64,000 nucleotides of DNA from Bacillus sp. AFS098217 (GTDB lineage: Bacteria > Bacillota > Bacilli > Bacillales > Bacillaceae_G): NCBI RefSeq assembly GCF_002551815.1, contig NZ_NVPR01000061.1, positions 1-64,000 on the forward strand, read 5' to 3'. The position numbers were made by a program, and so were the translations under genes. Positions 1 through 8,683 of the stretch are shown here, piece after piece (the stretch's first letter is position 1; each line of letters starts with the position of its first letter). The notes under the pieces are model-generated. The model made no database searches. It was given only the letters and a program-made list of their open reading frames with translations, and was not told where the DNA came from.

Positions 1-55
1 CATGCGAAGTAAAAACAGAAGGAGCAAACGAGTGTAGGTTACTTCTTATTCTGCA

Positions 56-80
56 TAGCAGGAATTTAGATGTCGAGAAA
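56..80. repeat. short dispersed repeat, copy 1
   Basis: This 25-base stretch matches positions 28790-28814 at 23 of 25 bases; the shared core is GATGTCGA preceded by TAGCAGG. Both copies lie in intergenic DNA. On the + strand both can be read as a peptide with the order Ser-Arg-Asn/Asp-Leu-Asp-Val-Glu-Lys, so they may be scraps of one lost gene rather than a regulatory repeat. Confidence 0.45.
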
Positions 81-86
81 AATATA

Positions 87-175
87 GTTCCATTGTTTAT
101 ACGTTTATGGAAAATGAACGAATGGTATATAAGACAGAACAAGACAAGATAAAGGCTGAAACATCAAAAGCATAA
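87..175 (+). pseudogene. C-terminal tail of an unidentified protein
   Basis: A short open frame with no ribosome binding site ends at a TAA at 173-175, four bases before a strong hairpin. Its visible end is charged and helical (ENERMVYKTEQDKIK). The position just ahead of a terminator suggests it is the 3' stub of a decayed gene. I cannot name the family. Confidence 0.25.
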
Positions 176-178
176 AAG

Positions 179-213
179 AAAAAGCTCCTTTCAAATTTAA
201 AAAGGAGCTTTTT
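179..213. terminator. bidirectional terminator
   Basis: A 13-base-pair perfect stem (AAAAAGCTCCTTT with AAAGGAGCTTTTT) and a 9-base loop have A and T tracts on both sides. It can serve the minus-strand gene ending at 232 and whatever is transcribed from the left. Confidence 0.85.
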
Positions 214-231
214 CATATGTACCGATACGAA

Positions 232-552
232 TTAACCTTCGATAATTTCGTATTCTTCGTCTGCTAATAATAAAATTTGTGTTTTTTTGCCTTTATTTTG
301 AACTTCAATTACATCGTATGTACCTAGGTCTCTTAATTTATTTTGAGAAGCGTTAACCATTACTTCGATAGAATCAATTAAGATATCTTCTTCTATGTAT
401 GATTCAGGCAAAGCCATATCCTCAGTATCTAATACACATGCATATAGATTTTGTAAATTATCAGCAGTTGGGTTTTGTTCTTCAACATCAATGATGTTTT
501 TTACTGCTTCCATACTTTCTTCTTTTGCTTGATACACTTTAATTTTAGCCAT
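232..552 (-). CDS. conserved acidic small protein, function unknown
   Basis: The protein has 106 residues and starts at the ATG at 552, chosen because AAGGAG lies seven to eight bases upstream; a longer in-frame extension to 720 has no ribosome binding site and overlaps a remnant on the other strand. It is soluble and acidic, with no signal peptide or membrane segment, and begins MAKIKVYQAKEES. I do not recognise a named domain. It stands alone and is followed by the terminator at 179-213. The clean start, terminator and codon use make it a real gene, probably a Bacillus cereus-group family protein. Confidence 0.75.
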   Translation of the reverse strand: MAKIKVYQAKEESMEAVKNIIDVEEQNPTADNLQNLYACVLDTEDMALPESYIEEDILIDSIEVMVNASQNKLRDLGTYDVIEVQNKGKKTQILLLADEEYEIIEG

Positions 553-653
553 TGTTTCAATCTCCTTTATAACGTAATCGTAGAGGCTACAATTTATTAT
601 AACGTTTTTTAATGGAAAGATGAAATTGTTATGTGGATTTTTGGAGAATTTGA

Positions 654-818
654 TATATTTTTTATGCTTTTCTCTCGAAATATGTTGAATGGAAGCGTTA
701 CGAATACAAAGTAACGGCATATGATGAAAAGGGAAATACAGCGACTATTAAGTTCACTGCTAATAAAAACTTGAAATTCAATACATTTTTACGTGTGTAT
801 GTATTTGATGAAACATAG
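654..818 (+). pseudogene. C-terminal remnant of a YxeA-family (DUF1093) protein
   Basis: The frame opens after a TGA at 651-653 and ends at a TAG at 816-818 with no start or ribosome binding site. It reads WKRYEYKVTAYDEKG and later TANKNLK and LRVYVFDE, the pattern of the small secreted YxeA/DUF1093 family C-terminus. Signal peptide and N-terminal half are missing. The 5' part underlies the promoter side of the minus-strand gene at 232-552, so a deletion has joined the two. A hairpin at 853-885 follows. Confidence 0.55.
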
Positions 819-852
819 TGCGGGATATAAAGGAATCTCATTTTACAGATTG

Positions 853-889
853 AAAGGCAGCATGTACAATTTGTGCATACTGCCTTTGT
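853..889 (+). terminator. terminator-like hairpin
   Basis: AAAGGCAG pairs with CTGCCTTT around a partly paired interior, followed by a short T-rich run on the + strand. It probably belonged to the YxeA-like gene whose tail lies just upstream. Confidence 0.6.
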
Positions 890-936
890 TTGTGGAAAAG
901 CAATTTGTATAGAATGAAGTAAGACTTTGAAAGTAA

Positions 937-1368
937 TTACAATTTAAATAATAAAACATTCTTATCGTATTCCTGTAAACACCAATTGTATTTATTTAAA
1001 ATATTTGGGTGAACAGTTTCATGCGCAGCATGAACTTCTTTAAAGCCATATTTTTTATAAAAAGCTTCAAGTTCTTCAAAAGGGATACAATAAACATGTG
1101 GTACCTGTAATTGCTTTGCAGTTTGGACTAAAAAAGAAACTAGTTCTCCCGCCAATTTATACCCCCTATATTTTGGAAGTATGTAAATACCACCCATTTC
1201 AATTGTTTGTTCATCAATATAAACTAAACGTCCTAATCCAGCTTGTTCTCCGTTGTATGTAATAATTGCGACTTTGTCTTGTTTTAAATTACTTGGAACA
1301 AACCCGACTGATTGATACTGAGTATTAATCCAGTCTAAATCTTCTAATGTAGCAAATTGAGTTCCCAT
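937..1368 (-). CDS. GNAT-family N-acetyltransferase
   Basis: This 143-residue protein has the GNAT fold order: an N-terminal helix with a Tyr/Asn-rich strand, a central acetyl-CoA loop region (ILPKYRGYKLAGEL, about residues 63-76, a loose version of R/Q-x-x-G-x-G/A) and a C-terminal FYKKYGFKEV motif typical of the family. It should transfer an acetyl group from acetyl-CoA to an unknown amine in the cytoplasm. The start is supported by a GGGG run eight to nine bases upstream. It is monocistronic. Substrate cannot be told from sequence. Confidence 0.85.
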   Translation of the reverse strand: MGTQFATLEDLDWINTQYQSVGFVPSNLKQDKVAIITYNGEQAGLGRLVYIDEQTIEMGGIYILPKYRGYKLAGELVSFLVQTAKQLQVPHVYCIPFEELEAFYKKYGFKEVHAAHETVHPNILNKYNWCLQEYDKNVLLFKL

Positions 1369-1620
1369 AACATTAGCCCCCTTGTAAAACTCTGATCTTC
1401 TATATTATATATAGAAGAATGTGAATTGTAATGAAAATTAAGGGTTTTAGTTTGAATTGCGGGGAATTTATAAAAATAATTGTTGAGTTGAAATGAATTT
1501 CTGAACATTTCGAGCATAGAATATAGAATACTTTCTCTTTCTTCATTCTTGTTTTACGTATATAATTTAAAGGTAAATGTTCTTATTTTAGTATACTTAT
1601 AACAGAATAGAGGTTTAAAA

Positions 1621-2481
1621 ATGAGCGTTAAAATCATTACGGATAGTGCGGCTGACTTACCGAAAGAATTGCTGCAAGCTTATGATATAGATTTAATTCC
1701 ACTTCGTGTATATGATGAGGCAGAAACAGAGTATTTAGATGGGGTAACATTAGAATCGGTTCAATTATTGCAAAAGATGAGAGAAGGCGAAGTGTATAAA
1801 ACATCGCTGCCGTCATTAGAAACATTCCAAGAAAAATTCATTACATATGCAAAGCAAGGTACACCTTGTATATATTTAGCTTTCTCATCTGAACTTTCTG
1901 GTACATATCAATCTTCAGTTGTTATTAAAGAAGAAGTACAAGAAACATATGCAGATTTCGATTTAGAAATTATTAATACGAAATGTGCTTCACTTGGTCA
2001 AGGTTTTGTTGTACTAGAAGCAGCAAAAATGGCTAAAGATGGTGCATCAAAAGAAGAAATCTTGAACCGTATTGCTTTTCTAACAAAACATATGGAGCAT
2101 ATCTTTACTGTAGTTGACTTGCAATATTTAGTAAGAGGTGGGCGTTTAAGTAAGGTAGCTGGGTTTATTGGTGGCTTATTAAATATTAAGCCGATTTTAA
2201 ATGTTGATGAAGGCCAGCTTGTACCACTTGAAAAAATAAGAGGTAGAAAGAAAGTTCTAGGCCGAATTGTCGATATAATGGAAGAGCGAGGAAAAGAACT
2301 TAAAGGTCAAACAATTGGCATTACACACGGTGATGATTTAGAAACTGCGAATGCATTAAAAGCATTAATCACTGAAAGATTTGGATGTGAAGTGTTTATT
2401 ATAAATACAATTGGATCAGCAATTGGTGCACATACAGGACCGGGCGTTTTAGCATTGTTCTTCTTAAATGAAGTAGAGTAA
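1621..2481 (+). CDS. DegV family fatty-acid-binding protein
   Basis: The 286-residue protein begins with the family signature ITDSAADLP and keeps the Ser/Thr-rich lipid-contacting loops (KTSLPS, about residues 60-65; SSELSGTYQS about 90-100) and the RGGRLSK motif near 175. DegV proteins bind a fatty acid in a cleft between two alpha/beta domains, and the FakB members present it to the kinase FakA. No fakA lies nearby and Bacillus genomes carry several DegV copies, so the exact partner is unknown. The gene is a single transcription unit closed by the terminator at 2480-2511. Confidence 0.9.
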   Translation: MSVKIITDSAADLPKELLQAYDIDLIPLRVYDEAETEYLDGVTLESVQLLQKMREGEVYKTSLPSLETFQEKFITYAKQGTPCIYLAFSSELSGTYQSSVVIKEEVQETYADFDLEIINTKCASLGQGFVVLEAAKMAKDGASKEEILNRIAFLTKHMEHIFTVVDLQYLVRGGRLSKVAGFIGGLLNIKPILNVDEGQLVPLEKIRGRKKVLGRIVDIMEERGKELKGQTIGITHGDDLETANALKALITERFGCEVFIINTIGSAIGAHTGPGVLALFFLNEVE

Positions 2482-2511
2482 AGGATTGATCTTTTGGATC
2501 AATCCTTTTTT
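2480..2511 (+). terminator. terminator of the DegV-family gene
   Basis: AAGGATTGATC and GATCAATCCTT form a stem around TTTTG, followed by a T run, overlapping the stop codon region. Confidence 0.85.
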
Positions 2512-2674
2512 CATGTTTATTCTACAATAATTGGGAGGAGAAGTTTGTAAGATTATTGGTAGATCATCCACTTAAAATTTTAAATATTTAAAGATATGAA
2601 AACTATTTCGATTCATATATAATTAGCTAATAAATGTATTATTGTAACTATCTGTAAAAACAGGAGGATATAAA

Positions 2675-2974
2675 ATGGACCAAATCATCAATCATCCAAC
2701 TCGGTGGAACTTGAAAAGACTATATCTTAAAGCAAACGATCCTATGTTTTCTACAGAAATAGAAATCATTAAGTAATTAATAGAAACATATAAAGGAAGC
2801 TCGTTCAAAAATTATACAAATTCTTGTCTGAGACTGGAAAGCATTCAGTCGAAGAGTTGATGAAACAATACTTTCATATTGAACTTGCTGACAATGAGTT
2901 TTGGAAGAATGGCATTGTTTCAAATAAATAAGGATGTTGATGAGTATTTACAACTTGTGAAAGAGGAAGTTTAA
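2675..2974 (+). pseudogene. collapsed M3-family oligoendopeptidase (N- and C-termini only)
   Basis: A good ribosome binding site (CAGGAGG) precedes an ATG at 2675 that opens an oligoendopeptidase-F-like N-terminus (RWNLKRLYLKANDP), which hits a stop after about 30 codons. A second frame then reads the extreme C-terminus of the same family (FLSETGKHSVEELMKQYF, then ELADNEFWKNG, and after a further frameshift KDVDEYLQLVKEE). The catalytic domain with HExxH, some 500 residues, is missing. This is an internal deletion plus frameshifts. It is not the same family branch as the intact M3-like gene at 36769-38466. Confidence 0.65.
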
Positions 2975-3047
2975 GTCATTTATCTCGTAAAAGCCAGATT
3001 GGTGATAGAAGTTTCACTTTATATAAAAGAACACATAGAGGAAGTGT

Positions 3048-3809
3048 ATGCAAGAAATGGAGCAACAGTACATAAAGGGTATACCATTTTGCAGCTTAGA
3101 ATATATCAAAGTAAGCAGCTTATTAAAAGATTGGTTAACTGAAAAGAGAAATAAACCAAAGTTTATCGTTACGGCGAATCCTGAAATTGTAATGAGCGCT
3201 AACCAGACTTCAGCTGAATCTATACGTTTCAAAAATATTTTATTATCCGCTGATGTAATAACGGCTGATGGAATAGGTGTTATACTTGGTTCTAAAATTT
3301 TGAACGGAAGATTGAAAGAACGTGTTACAGGTGCAGATTTAGCTCATGATTTAATAGAGTATTGTAATCAAGAGGGATACCGTGTGTTTCTTTTTGGTGC
3401 TGCACCAGAAAGTAATGAGAAAGCGTTAGAAAAGTTAAAAACACGTTTCCCACATGCTATTTTCAAAGGACAGCATGGATTTGTAAATAATGAGGAGATA
3501 GAAGAAGTTAAAGATCAAATTCAACAATTTCAACCACACTTACTATTAGTGGGGTTAGGATCACCTAAACAGGAAATGTTCATTTATGAAAATCTTCAAA
3601 AGCTAAACGTACCTTTATCTATTGGCATAGGGGGAATGATTGATATTTTCTCTGGTACAGTAAAAAGGGCCCCGAAGATCATGAGGGATACTGGGACAGA
3701 ATGGTTATATAGATTAATAACACAACCTAAAAGAATAAGAAGGCAACTTGTACTTCCGAAATTTTTAATATCAGTTATGGCAGAGAGGGTTAGAAAGATA
3801 ACAAGTTAA
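3048..3809 (+). CDS. WecG/TagA/CpsF-family glycosyltransferase
   Basis: This 253-residue enzyme matches the family that adds N-acetylmannosamine (or a related sugar) to undecaprenyl-PP-GlcNAc in wall teichoic acid or polysaccharide linkage-unit synthesis, acting at the inner membrane face. Visible signatures are TANPEIVM (residues 42-49), the proposed catalytic Asp in TADG (about residue 74), VTGADL near 93, and LLVGLGSPKQEMF (about 166-178). It starts at an ATG preceded by AGAGGAAG. It is not in a cell-wall operon: its neighbours are pseudogene fragments, so the acceptor is uncertain. Confidence 0.9.
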   Translation: MQEMEQQYIKGIPFCSLEYIKVSSLLKDWLTEKRNKPKFIVTANPEIVMSANQTSAESIRFKNILLSADVITADGIGVILGSKILNGRLKERVTGADLAHDLIEYCNQEGYRVFLFGAAPESNEKALEKLKTRFPHAIFKGQHGFVNNEEIEEVKDQIQQFQPHLLLVGLGSPKQEMFIYENLQKLNVPLSIGIGGMIDIFSGTVKRAPKIMRDTGTEWLYRLITQPKRIRRQLVLPKFLISVMAERVRKITS

Positions 3810-3885
3810 TTTTCAAATGAAAATTGATGAAATCAAGGTATAAAGGGGTATGAAATACTATGGAGGCAATTTCCTCTGAAAAGGC

Positions 3886-4020
3886 TGCAGTTATTGTGGT
3901 TTTAAACAAGTCTTACGTTGCGGTAAGTATAAGGTAAAACTTGGTCTTAAAAAAATTGAACGCCAACGATACCGTTGTAAAGACTGCGGAAAAACTTTTA
4001 TATCGCACTCACAAGCCTGA
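3886..4020 (+). pseudogene. transposase zinc-ribbon N-terminal fragment
   Basis: The frame encodes two CxxC pairs about 25 residues apart (CSYCGFK and RYRCKDCGKTFI), the zinc-binding N-terminus seen in ISL3-like and related DDE transposases. The upstream part (FPLKR) is in another frame, a one-base shift, and the reading frame stops at a TGA at 4018-4020. A short third piece (VDLIKCMNDSRKL) follows. The catalytic domain is gone and no terminal inverted repeats were found, so this is transposon debris. Confidence 0.55.
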
Positions 4021-4249
4021 TAAATGGTAGATCTCATTAAATGTATGAATGATAGTAGAAAGTTGCTTATTTCCAATTAATGAAACATATTACTCATTAA
4101 GAACGTATCAATATTAGACTTTCATTATTCAACGAAGGGGTAGTTTAATAAGATTCAGTAATAATTTAGTGAAAAGATATAGTTATATATGGTAACGTAA
4201 AGCCCAGATGGGACAGGGGATTTGATTTATTGGAAATAGTGTAAAGTAG

Positions 4250-5078
4250 GTGAATGGATTGGTAAATTATGAACAGAAAATAATAAATACAGAAAGAGGT
4301 TCCTTTGAAATCTTTATTAGTGGTAATGGAAAACCTTTGTGTATAACACACCTATATCAAGAATTCTCCATTAGAGGTTCAGTTTTTGCAAATTGTCTAT
4401 CATCCTTTTACAAGGTTATCTTAGTCAATTTAAAACAGGCTGGAAATTCATCAAAGGCTCGAAACTCAAATGAACTGACAATGAATGAGACAGTTAAAGA
4501 CCTCGAAAGCATACGAACTGAGTTAGGATACTCAAAATGGTCTTTTGCTGGACATTCTGCGGGTGGATTTTTAGGGTTAACATATTCTACCAGTAAACCT
4601 CAGGTTTTGGATTCGCTTATATTATGTGATACTTCCGCATCTAAAGAGTTTTTGAATTCAGAAAGTTGTATATATAATTTTAAAACTGGTCAACATCGTA
4701 AGGAGGTATCCAAGATATTTCTATCATTGATGTTACCCTTTGTTTCGAAAACAAAGAAAAGAATAGCTAATAAGAAGTTGATTGAACTGTCTCTCTATAA
4801 ACCAGAAAAGTATAATGAGTATTTCAGTGAACGACCCTTTAGTAAAATTATTAGAAAAAGAATGAGGGCTTATAACAAAGACCTTAAAACATATTAATTT
4901 TCCTACTCTTATTCTTTGTGGTCAATATGATGTTCAATGCCCTGTTTTGTACTCAAAAGAAATGCATACATTGATTCCAGATTCTAAATTGGTAATTTTT
5001 GAGAAAAGTAATCATTTTCCTTTTGTTGAAGAGAAGGAATCTTTTATAACAACCGTTCGAGAATTTACCACCATCTAA
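4250..5078 (+). pseudogene. alpha/beta hydrolase, inactivated by an internal deletion/frameshift
   Basis: The first 215 codons match the intact hydrolase at 35603-36463 nearly domain for domain (RGSFEIFISGNGKP, GHSAGGFLGLTY with the nucleophile Ser). Around 4888 the frame breaks: about ten codons present in the intact copy are absent and the remainder continues in another frame (PTLILCGQYDVQCP with the acid Asp, then KSNHFPFVEEKE with the catalytic His) to a stop at 5076-5078. The catalytic triad is therefore split over two frames. Start choice at 4250 is weakly supported. The intact paralog may have made this copy dispensable. Confidence 0.8.
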
Positions 5079-5154
5079 TTAATGTGCGAAAATTCAGATA
5101 AACGAAGACTGTGACTCTAATTTTTTGTTTCGTCAATATAGGTTGAATACTTAA

Positions 5155-5485
5155 TCTCTCGTCTTTCTTGTTGTACTAATAGGTGGTTTAAATGACGAAG
5201 AAGCAACACTATTAATTAATGGAGCTATTTATTAAAACAATACAATAGGGATAGATACAAGTTATCTAATCCGCATCTTTCTTTTTAAATGGATATCGCA
5301 CGGAATTAAACTTTCCAACTGGTGGGATTGTTCGAGCAATTCAAATGCTATGGTATATGGAAAGTAAGTGGTGGATTCATGCAAATATGGATAGGCATAG
5401 TATACCACCTACACGTTTTGCAGAGGAAATGATATGGATAGCTGAAAATTATCAAGAACTACATAATATGTTTGCTCATATATAA
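5155..5485 (+). pseudogene. frameshifted remnant of an unidentified protein
   Basis: One frame reads LVVLIGGLNDEEATLLINGA and stops near 5235. A second frame from about 5290 reads LNFPTGGIVRAIQMLWYMES, then WWIHANMDRHSIPPTRFAEE and WIAENYQELHNMF, to a TAA at 5483-5485. The composition is clearly protein-like (many Trp, Met, Ile) with no start codon. I do not recognise the family. It abuts the ribosome binding site of the nucleosidase gene. Confidence 0.45.
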
Positions 5486-5507
5486 CAGGGAGAGGGGAAT
5501 TAGTTAT

Positions 5508-6209
5508 ATGAATAGAATTGGTATTATCGGCGCTATGCAAATCGAAATAGATCTGCTTTTAGAAAAACTACATATTCATGAGGAATATACAATTGCAAAA
5601 ATGCCTTTTTATAAAGGAATTTTTAAAGGTAAAGAAATTATTGTCACTCGCTGTGGGATCGGGAAAGTCAATGCAGCTTCGTGTGCACAAATTTTAATAG
5701 ATAAATTTGAAGTGGATTGTATAATTAACACAGGTGTTGCGGGAGGTTTACATCCTGACATTAAAGTCGGTGACCTGGTCATTTCGACGAACGTTACACA
5801 TCATGATGTAGATAAAAATCAAATGAAGAACTTGTTTCCATTCCAAGAAACATTTATTGCAAATGAGGAATTGAGAGAACTTGCACGAAAAGCATATCAT
5901 GCTAGTGATTTAGACATAAATGTACATGAAGGAAGAATTGTAAGTGGAGAGTGCTTTGTTGAAGATACAAAACAAAAAGAGAGGTTACTTAATGAATATG
6001 CACCTCACTGCACTGAAATGGAAGGGTCTGCAATTGGACATGTTGCCTTTATGAATGATATACCATTTCTTGTAATTAGATGCATTTCTGATAGTGCGGA
6101 TGATAAAGCTACTATTTCGTATGAAAATTTTGCTGAAATTGCAGCGAATCACTCTTCAGAAGTTATCATGCAAATGATTAAGAATATGACAGATGAAATA
6201 ATAGTTTGA
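5508..6209 (+). CDS. mtnN: 5'-methylthioadenosine/S-adenosylhomocysteine nucleosidase
   Basis: The 233-residue enzyme hydrolyses MTA and SAH (and 5'-deoxyadenosine) to adenine plus the ribosyl thioether in methionine salvage and SAM by-product clearance. Motifs align with E. coli MTAN: GIIGAM at 5-10 followed by Glu13 (equivalent of Glu12), NTGVAGGL at 74-81, EMEG at 170-173 with Glu172 (Glu174), and SD with Asp195 (Asp197). All catalytic acids are present. Start 5508 was chosen over 5472 because GGGAGAGGGG lies just upstream and homology begins there. It is alone, so it is probably a second copy rather than the housekeeping gene, which is an inference. Confidence 0.92.
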   Translation: MNRIGIIGAMQIEIDLLLEKLHIHEEYTIAKMPFYKGIFKGKEIIVTRCGIGKVNAASCAQILIDKFEVDCIINTGVAGGLHPDIKVGDLVISTNVTHHDVDKNQMKNLFPFQETFIANEELRELARKAYHASDLDINVHEGRIVSGECFVEDTKQKERLLNEYAPHCTEMEGSAIGHVAFMNDIPFLVIRCISDSADDKATISYENFAEIAANHSSEVIMQMIKNMTDEIIV

Positions 6210-6266
6210 TGTGCTTTAAAAGAAGGGCTTTTTTTATTATAACGGGTTCGGTAAAAATAACCATTT

Positions 6267-6294
6267 AAAAAGAGGTGCACTTAGCACCTCTTTT
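6267..6294. terminator. bidirectional terminator
   Basis: AAAAAGAGGTGC pairs with GCACCTCTTTT around a five-base loop, with A and T runs outside. It separates the nucleosidase gene from the convergent hydrolase gene. Confidence 0.85.
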
Positions 6295-6358
6295 GCATTT
6301 ATTTTAGTAATTAAATTAGCACCCAAATTGGTGAACTTTTGATCATATTAGTTTATTA

Positions 6359-7003
6359 CTAATTTGTCCTAACGGTTTCTTGGAGTTTTTCCATTACCCT
6401 TGATAAAGCTAAAATTGAATTTGTTGTTTCAAATTCTTCAACATCTAAGGAATGGTTTGCATTTTGGATAACATCAATTTTAAAATTTAATTTACTTAAT
6501 TGGTCAATTTGATTTGAATTGTAATGAGGGTCTTTATCCCCGATAACTAAAAGCCCTTGATGATGACTATTCAAGATTGAGTCAAAAATCGAATCAAACT
6601 TTATCAGAGGGGTGAGTAAAATCATTTTTGACTTTAAGAACTCATCTCTCTTCATTAAGTCATTCGCAATTGGAATTGTTCCGAGTGATTTTCCTAAAAA
6701 AATCAAATTGTTGTATTGCCCATTTTTTAAAACATCTAAAATCACAGGATTAATATCATCCATCATTATTTTGGTTAGTTCTTCAATCGTTTTTTTCATT
6801 GTTTGCTCATCATAGGAGTAATGGATATGGACAATATCGATTTTGTTTTGGAGCATTACCATCGTCGAATAATAAAACAAGGGTTTATCGTAATTGTAAC
6901 CTGAACCCGAAAACATAAAGCAAATCGTTTTGGAACCCTTCTCTATATGTGTATAACGAATCGCTTTGTCGTTTGTTTGTATCTCCTTTTTATTTCCTTT
7001 CAT
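6359..7003 (-). CDS. alpha/beta-fold hydrolase-like protein
   Basis: The protein of 214 residues has a nucleophile elbow GKSLGT (about residue 108), a strand with GDKDPHYN carrying the acid residue, and a C-terminal NANHSLD histidine, the order of an alpha/beta hydrolase without a large cap. The early FSGSGYNYDKP corresponds to the oxyanion loop. Two adjacent ATGs follow GGAGGGG; the second (7003) has the better eight-base spacing. It is monocistronic. The substrate is unknown; small esterase or dienelactone-hydrolase-like activity is possible. Confidence 0.7.
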   Translation of the reverse strand: MKGNKKEIQTNDKAIRYTHIEKGSKTICFMFSGSGYNYDKPLFYYSTMVMLQNKIDIVHIHYSYDEQTMKKTIEELTKIMMDDINPVILDVLKNGQYNNLIFLGKSLGTIPIANDLMKRDEFLKSKMILLTPLIKFDSIFDSILNSHHQGLLVIGDKDPHYNSNQIDQLSKLNFKIDVIQNANHSLDVEEFETTNSILALSRVMEKLQETVRTN

Positions 7004-7082
7004 CATTTTCCCCTCCAAAACTTTTGTAATATTATAGCATAAATTACCAATTGTTTTATAAATAAATTACATCCTTAATAAA

Positions 7083-7110
7083 AGGTTCAAATCGTATGTA
7101 ATTTGAACCT
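7083..7110. other. perfect hairpin in intergenic DNA
   Basis: AGGTTCAAAT and ATTTGAACCT form a ten-base-pair stem with an eight-base loop, without a T tract. It lies between divergent genes (6359-7003 and 7271-7771), so it may be an operator or an old terminator. Nothing else was seen in this gap. Confidence 0.4.
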
Positions 7111-7270
7111 AAAATTGATAATCTAATTTTGTTTTTGTACTCTTAAAACGAACCTGTTACTTTTATTAGTGGAAGCTTTTTTTATGGACTAAACCGAACT
7201 TTTGTTCTTGTTTTATTTGAATTTATGGTATAATTATCTAAATCTATTATTGAAATGGGGCATTGAATTG

Positions 7271-7771
7271 ATGGGGGAAAATAAAATTATTAATAATTTC
7301 AAAGAGTATTCATCTTGGTTAAGTACATTAAAAGATATGGAAGAAGAATTTTGGACTACACCAATATCTGAAGGTAAATGGACTGTTGCTGAGATAATAT
7401 CTCATATTATGAACTGGGATAAATATCTGTTATCTAAAATACTTCCATTGGTGAGGGAGGGAAAGGGTATGGAGTTTCCTGATTTTGATATTTATAATAA
7501 AATAGCATCTGATTATGCGAAATCAGGTATATCCCCAATAAAGCTTCTTGAAGAAGCAAAAGATAAAAGGGAACTACTTGTAAAAGAGCTTAGTGTGATG
7601 CCGGCTGACAAGTTAAATGAACATTTAACTGCTAATGGAGTATCCCATTGTCCTCACACAGGAATGTCTTATTCACTTTTATATATTATTAAAGAATTTG
7701 TAGATCATGATAATCACCACAAAAGGCAGATTACACAATTTTTAAATGAAAATAACGTTCGAAGATTCTGA
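7271..7771 (+). CDS. DinB-family (DfsB-like) metal-dependent protein
   Basis: The 166-residue protein has the four-helix DinB layout with the metal-ligand histidines in positions typical of the family: one in ISHIMNWDKYL (about residue 47) and the pair in FVDHDNHHKRQI near the C-terminus. DinB/YfiT proteins are thiol-dependent or metal-binding enzymes such as bacillithiol S-transferases; the precise role is unknown. The start at 7271 is preferred to the upstream 7202 because the latter adds a hydrophobic run not typical of the family. It is followed by a terminator at 7789-7822. Confidence 0.8.
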   Translation: MGENKIINNFKEYSSWLSTLKDMEEEFWTTPISEGKWTVAEIISHIMNWDKYLLSKILPLVREGKGMEFPDFDIYNKIASDYAKSGISPIKLLEEAKDKRELLVKELSVMPADKLNEHLTANGVSHCPHTGMSYSLLYIIKEFVDHDNHHKRQITQFLNENNVRRF

Positions 7772-7788
7772 TTTAAAGTTACTTAGAA

Positions 7789-7822
7789 AAAGATCCCACA
7801 GATGATACTCTATGGGATCTTT
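7789..7822. terminator. terminator between convergent genes
   Basis: AAAGATCCCA and TGGGATCTTT form the stem, followed by CTTTG. It is shared by the DinB-like gene and the convergent secreted-protein gene. Confidence 0.8.
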
Positions 7823-7832
7823 CTTTGTGTAA

Positions 7833-8246
7833 TTACTTAACTTTCAAATGTTTTAATAAATGTTCAGGATGACCTTGTACATAATAAAAATGTGGATTGT
7901 TTTCATCATCATAAATCATAATATAGGGTTTTTCGTTAAGTGGAAGAAGTACAAGAACTTCATCTATAGTTGTATGTATCCATTGATTTGTAATGCTCAC
8001 AGGTTTAGACAAAGGGATTTTTACCATATGTCCAGTTTTAGGGACAACGTTTATATTTTTAAATGCTCCAGTAATTGATTTTGCATATTGTATCGCTTCT
8101 TTTTGAATTTCTGCATTTGGAGATTGCTTTTGAATAACCATTTCCTTTTGACAATCAAACACTTCAATTTGTTTATTTGTTTCTGCAAAAACATTTGTTG
8201 ATAATAAGAATGAGAGCAGAAAAACAAATCCTATTTTTTTTAACAT
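7833..8246 (-). CDS. small secreted protein of unknown function
   Basis: The 137-residue protein begins MLKKIGFVFLLSFLLS and has a signal peptidase I site after VFA (about residue 20), so it should be exported. The mature part carries a lone Cys and a C-terminal ...DDENNPHFYYVQGH segment. The start at 8246 gives a proper signal peptide and an AGGTG ribosome binding site; the longer frame to 8312 does not. No domain recognised. It is monocistronic. Confidence 0.75.
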   Translation of the reverse strand: MLKKIGFVFLLSFLLSTNVFAETNKQIEVFDCQKEMVIQKQSPNAEIQKEAIQYAKSITGAFKNINVVPKTGHMVKIPLSKPVSITNQWIHTTIDEVLVLLPLNEKPYIMIYDDENNPHFYYVQGHPEHLLKHLKVK

Positions 8247-8271
8247 GGGACAACACCTCATATTTACTATA

Positions 8272-8507
8272 CCCTCAAATCCTAATGGTATACCAGACTG
8301 GATTCCACTCACAATTGCTGATCATGAAAAAAATGTAATCGAAAAGCAGCGGGGGATAAAGGAACATTTTTGGGGCTATTTCAATTACATCGAGGTGAAT
8401 TAGCATTTGCACAATTATGAGAAGACATTTTAAAGAATGTAACAATAGTGATTTCAAGTATAGTACAGGTATATAAACGCGAGACTATAGAAGCCATATC
8501 AATATAA
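8272..8507 (+). pseudogene. decayed gene fragment, unidentified
   Basis: In frame the DNA reads NGIPDWIPLTIADHEKNVI to a TAG near 8402. A shifted frame then continues GELAFAQL, stop, EDILKNVTIVISSIVQVYKR to a TAA at 8505-8507. There is no start codon or ribosome binding site, and a strong terminator follows at 8523-8554. The pieces look like one former gene with a frameshift and a nonsense codon. Family not recognised. Confidence 0.45.
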
Positions 8508-8522
8508 GAAAGATGAAAAGTA

Positions 8523-8554
8523 GAAAAGCATTTCCAATTAGGGAAATGCTTTTC
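8523..8554 (+). terminator. terminator of the decayed gene
   Basis: GAAAAGCATTTCC and GGAAATGCTTTTC form a perfect 13-base-pair stem with a six-base loop, then TG-rich sequence. It is orphaned: no intact gene precedes it. Confidence 0.8.
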
Positions 8555-8683
8555 TGTATGTTATAGTATAATAGCATATAAGATTAATATTATTTCCGTA
8601 TATTTTTAATCTTATTGTATAGTATTTTTATATTAAATAATCAATTGAAACTATTTTTTTATATAAGGAGTAATAATTAGTAT

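Noticed and set aside
7083-7110. Hairpin considered as a terminator
   Set aside because: It has no T tract in either direction and lies between divergent promoters.
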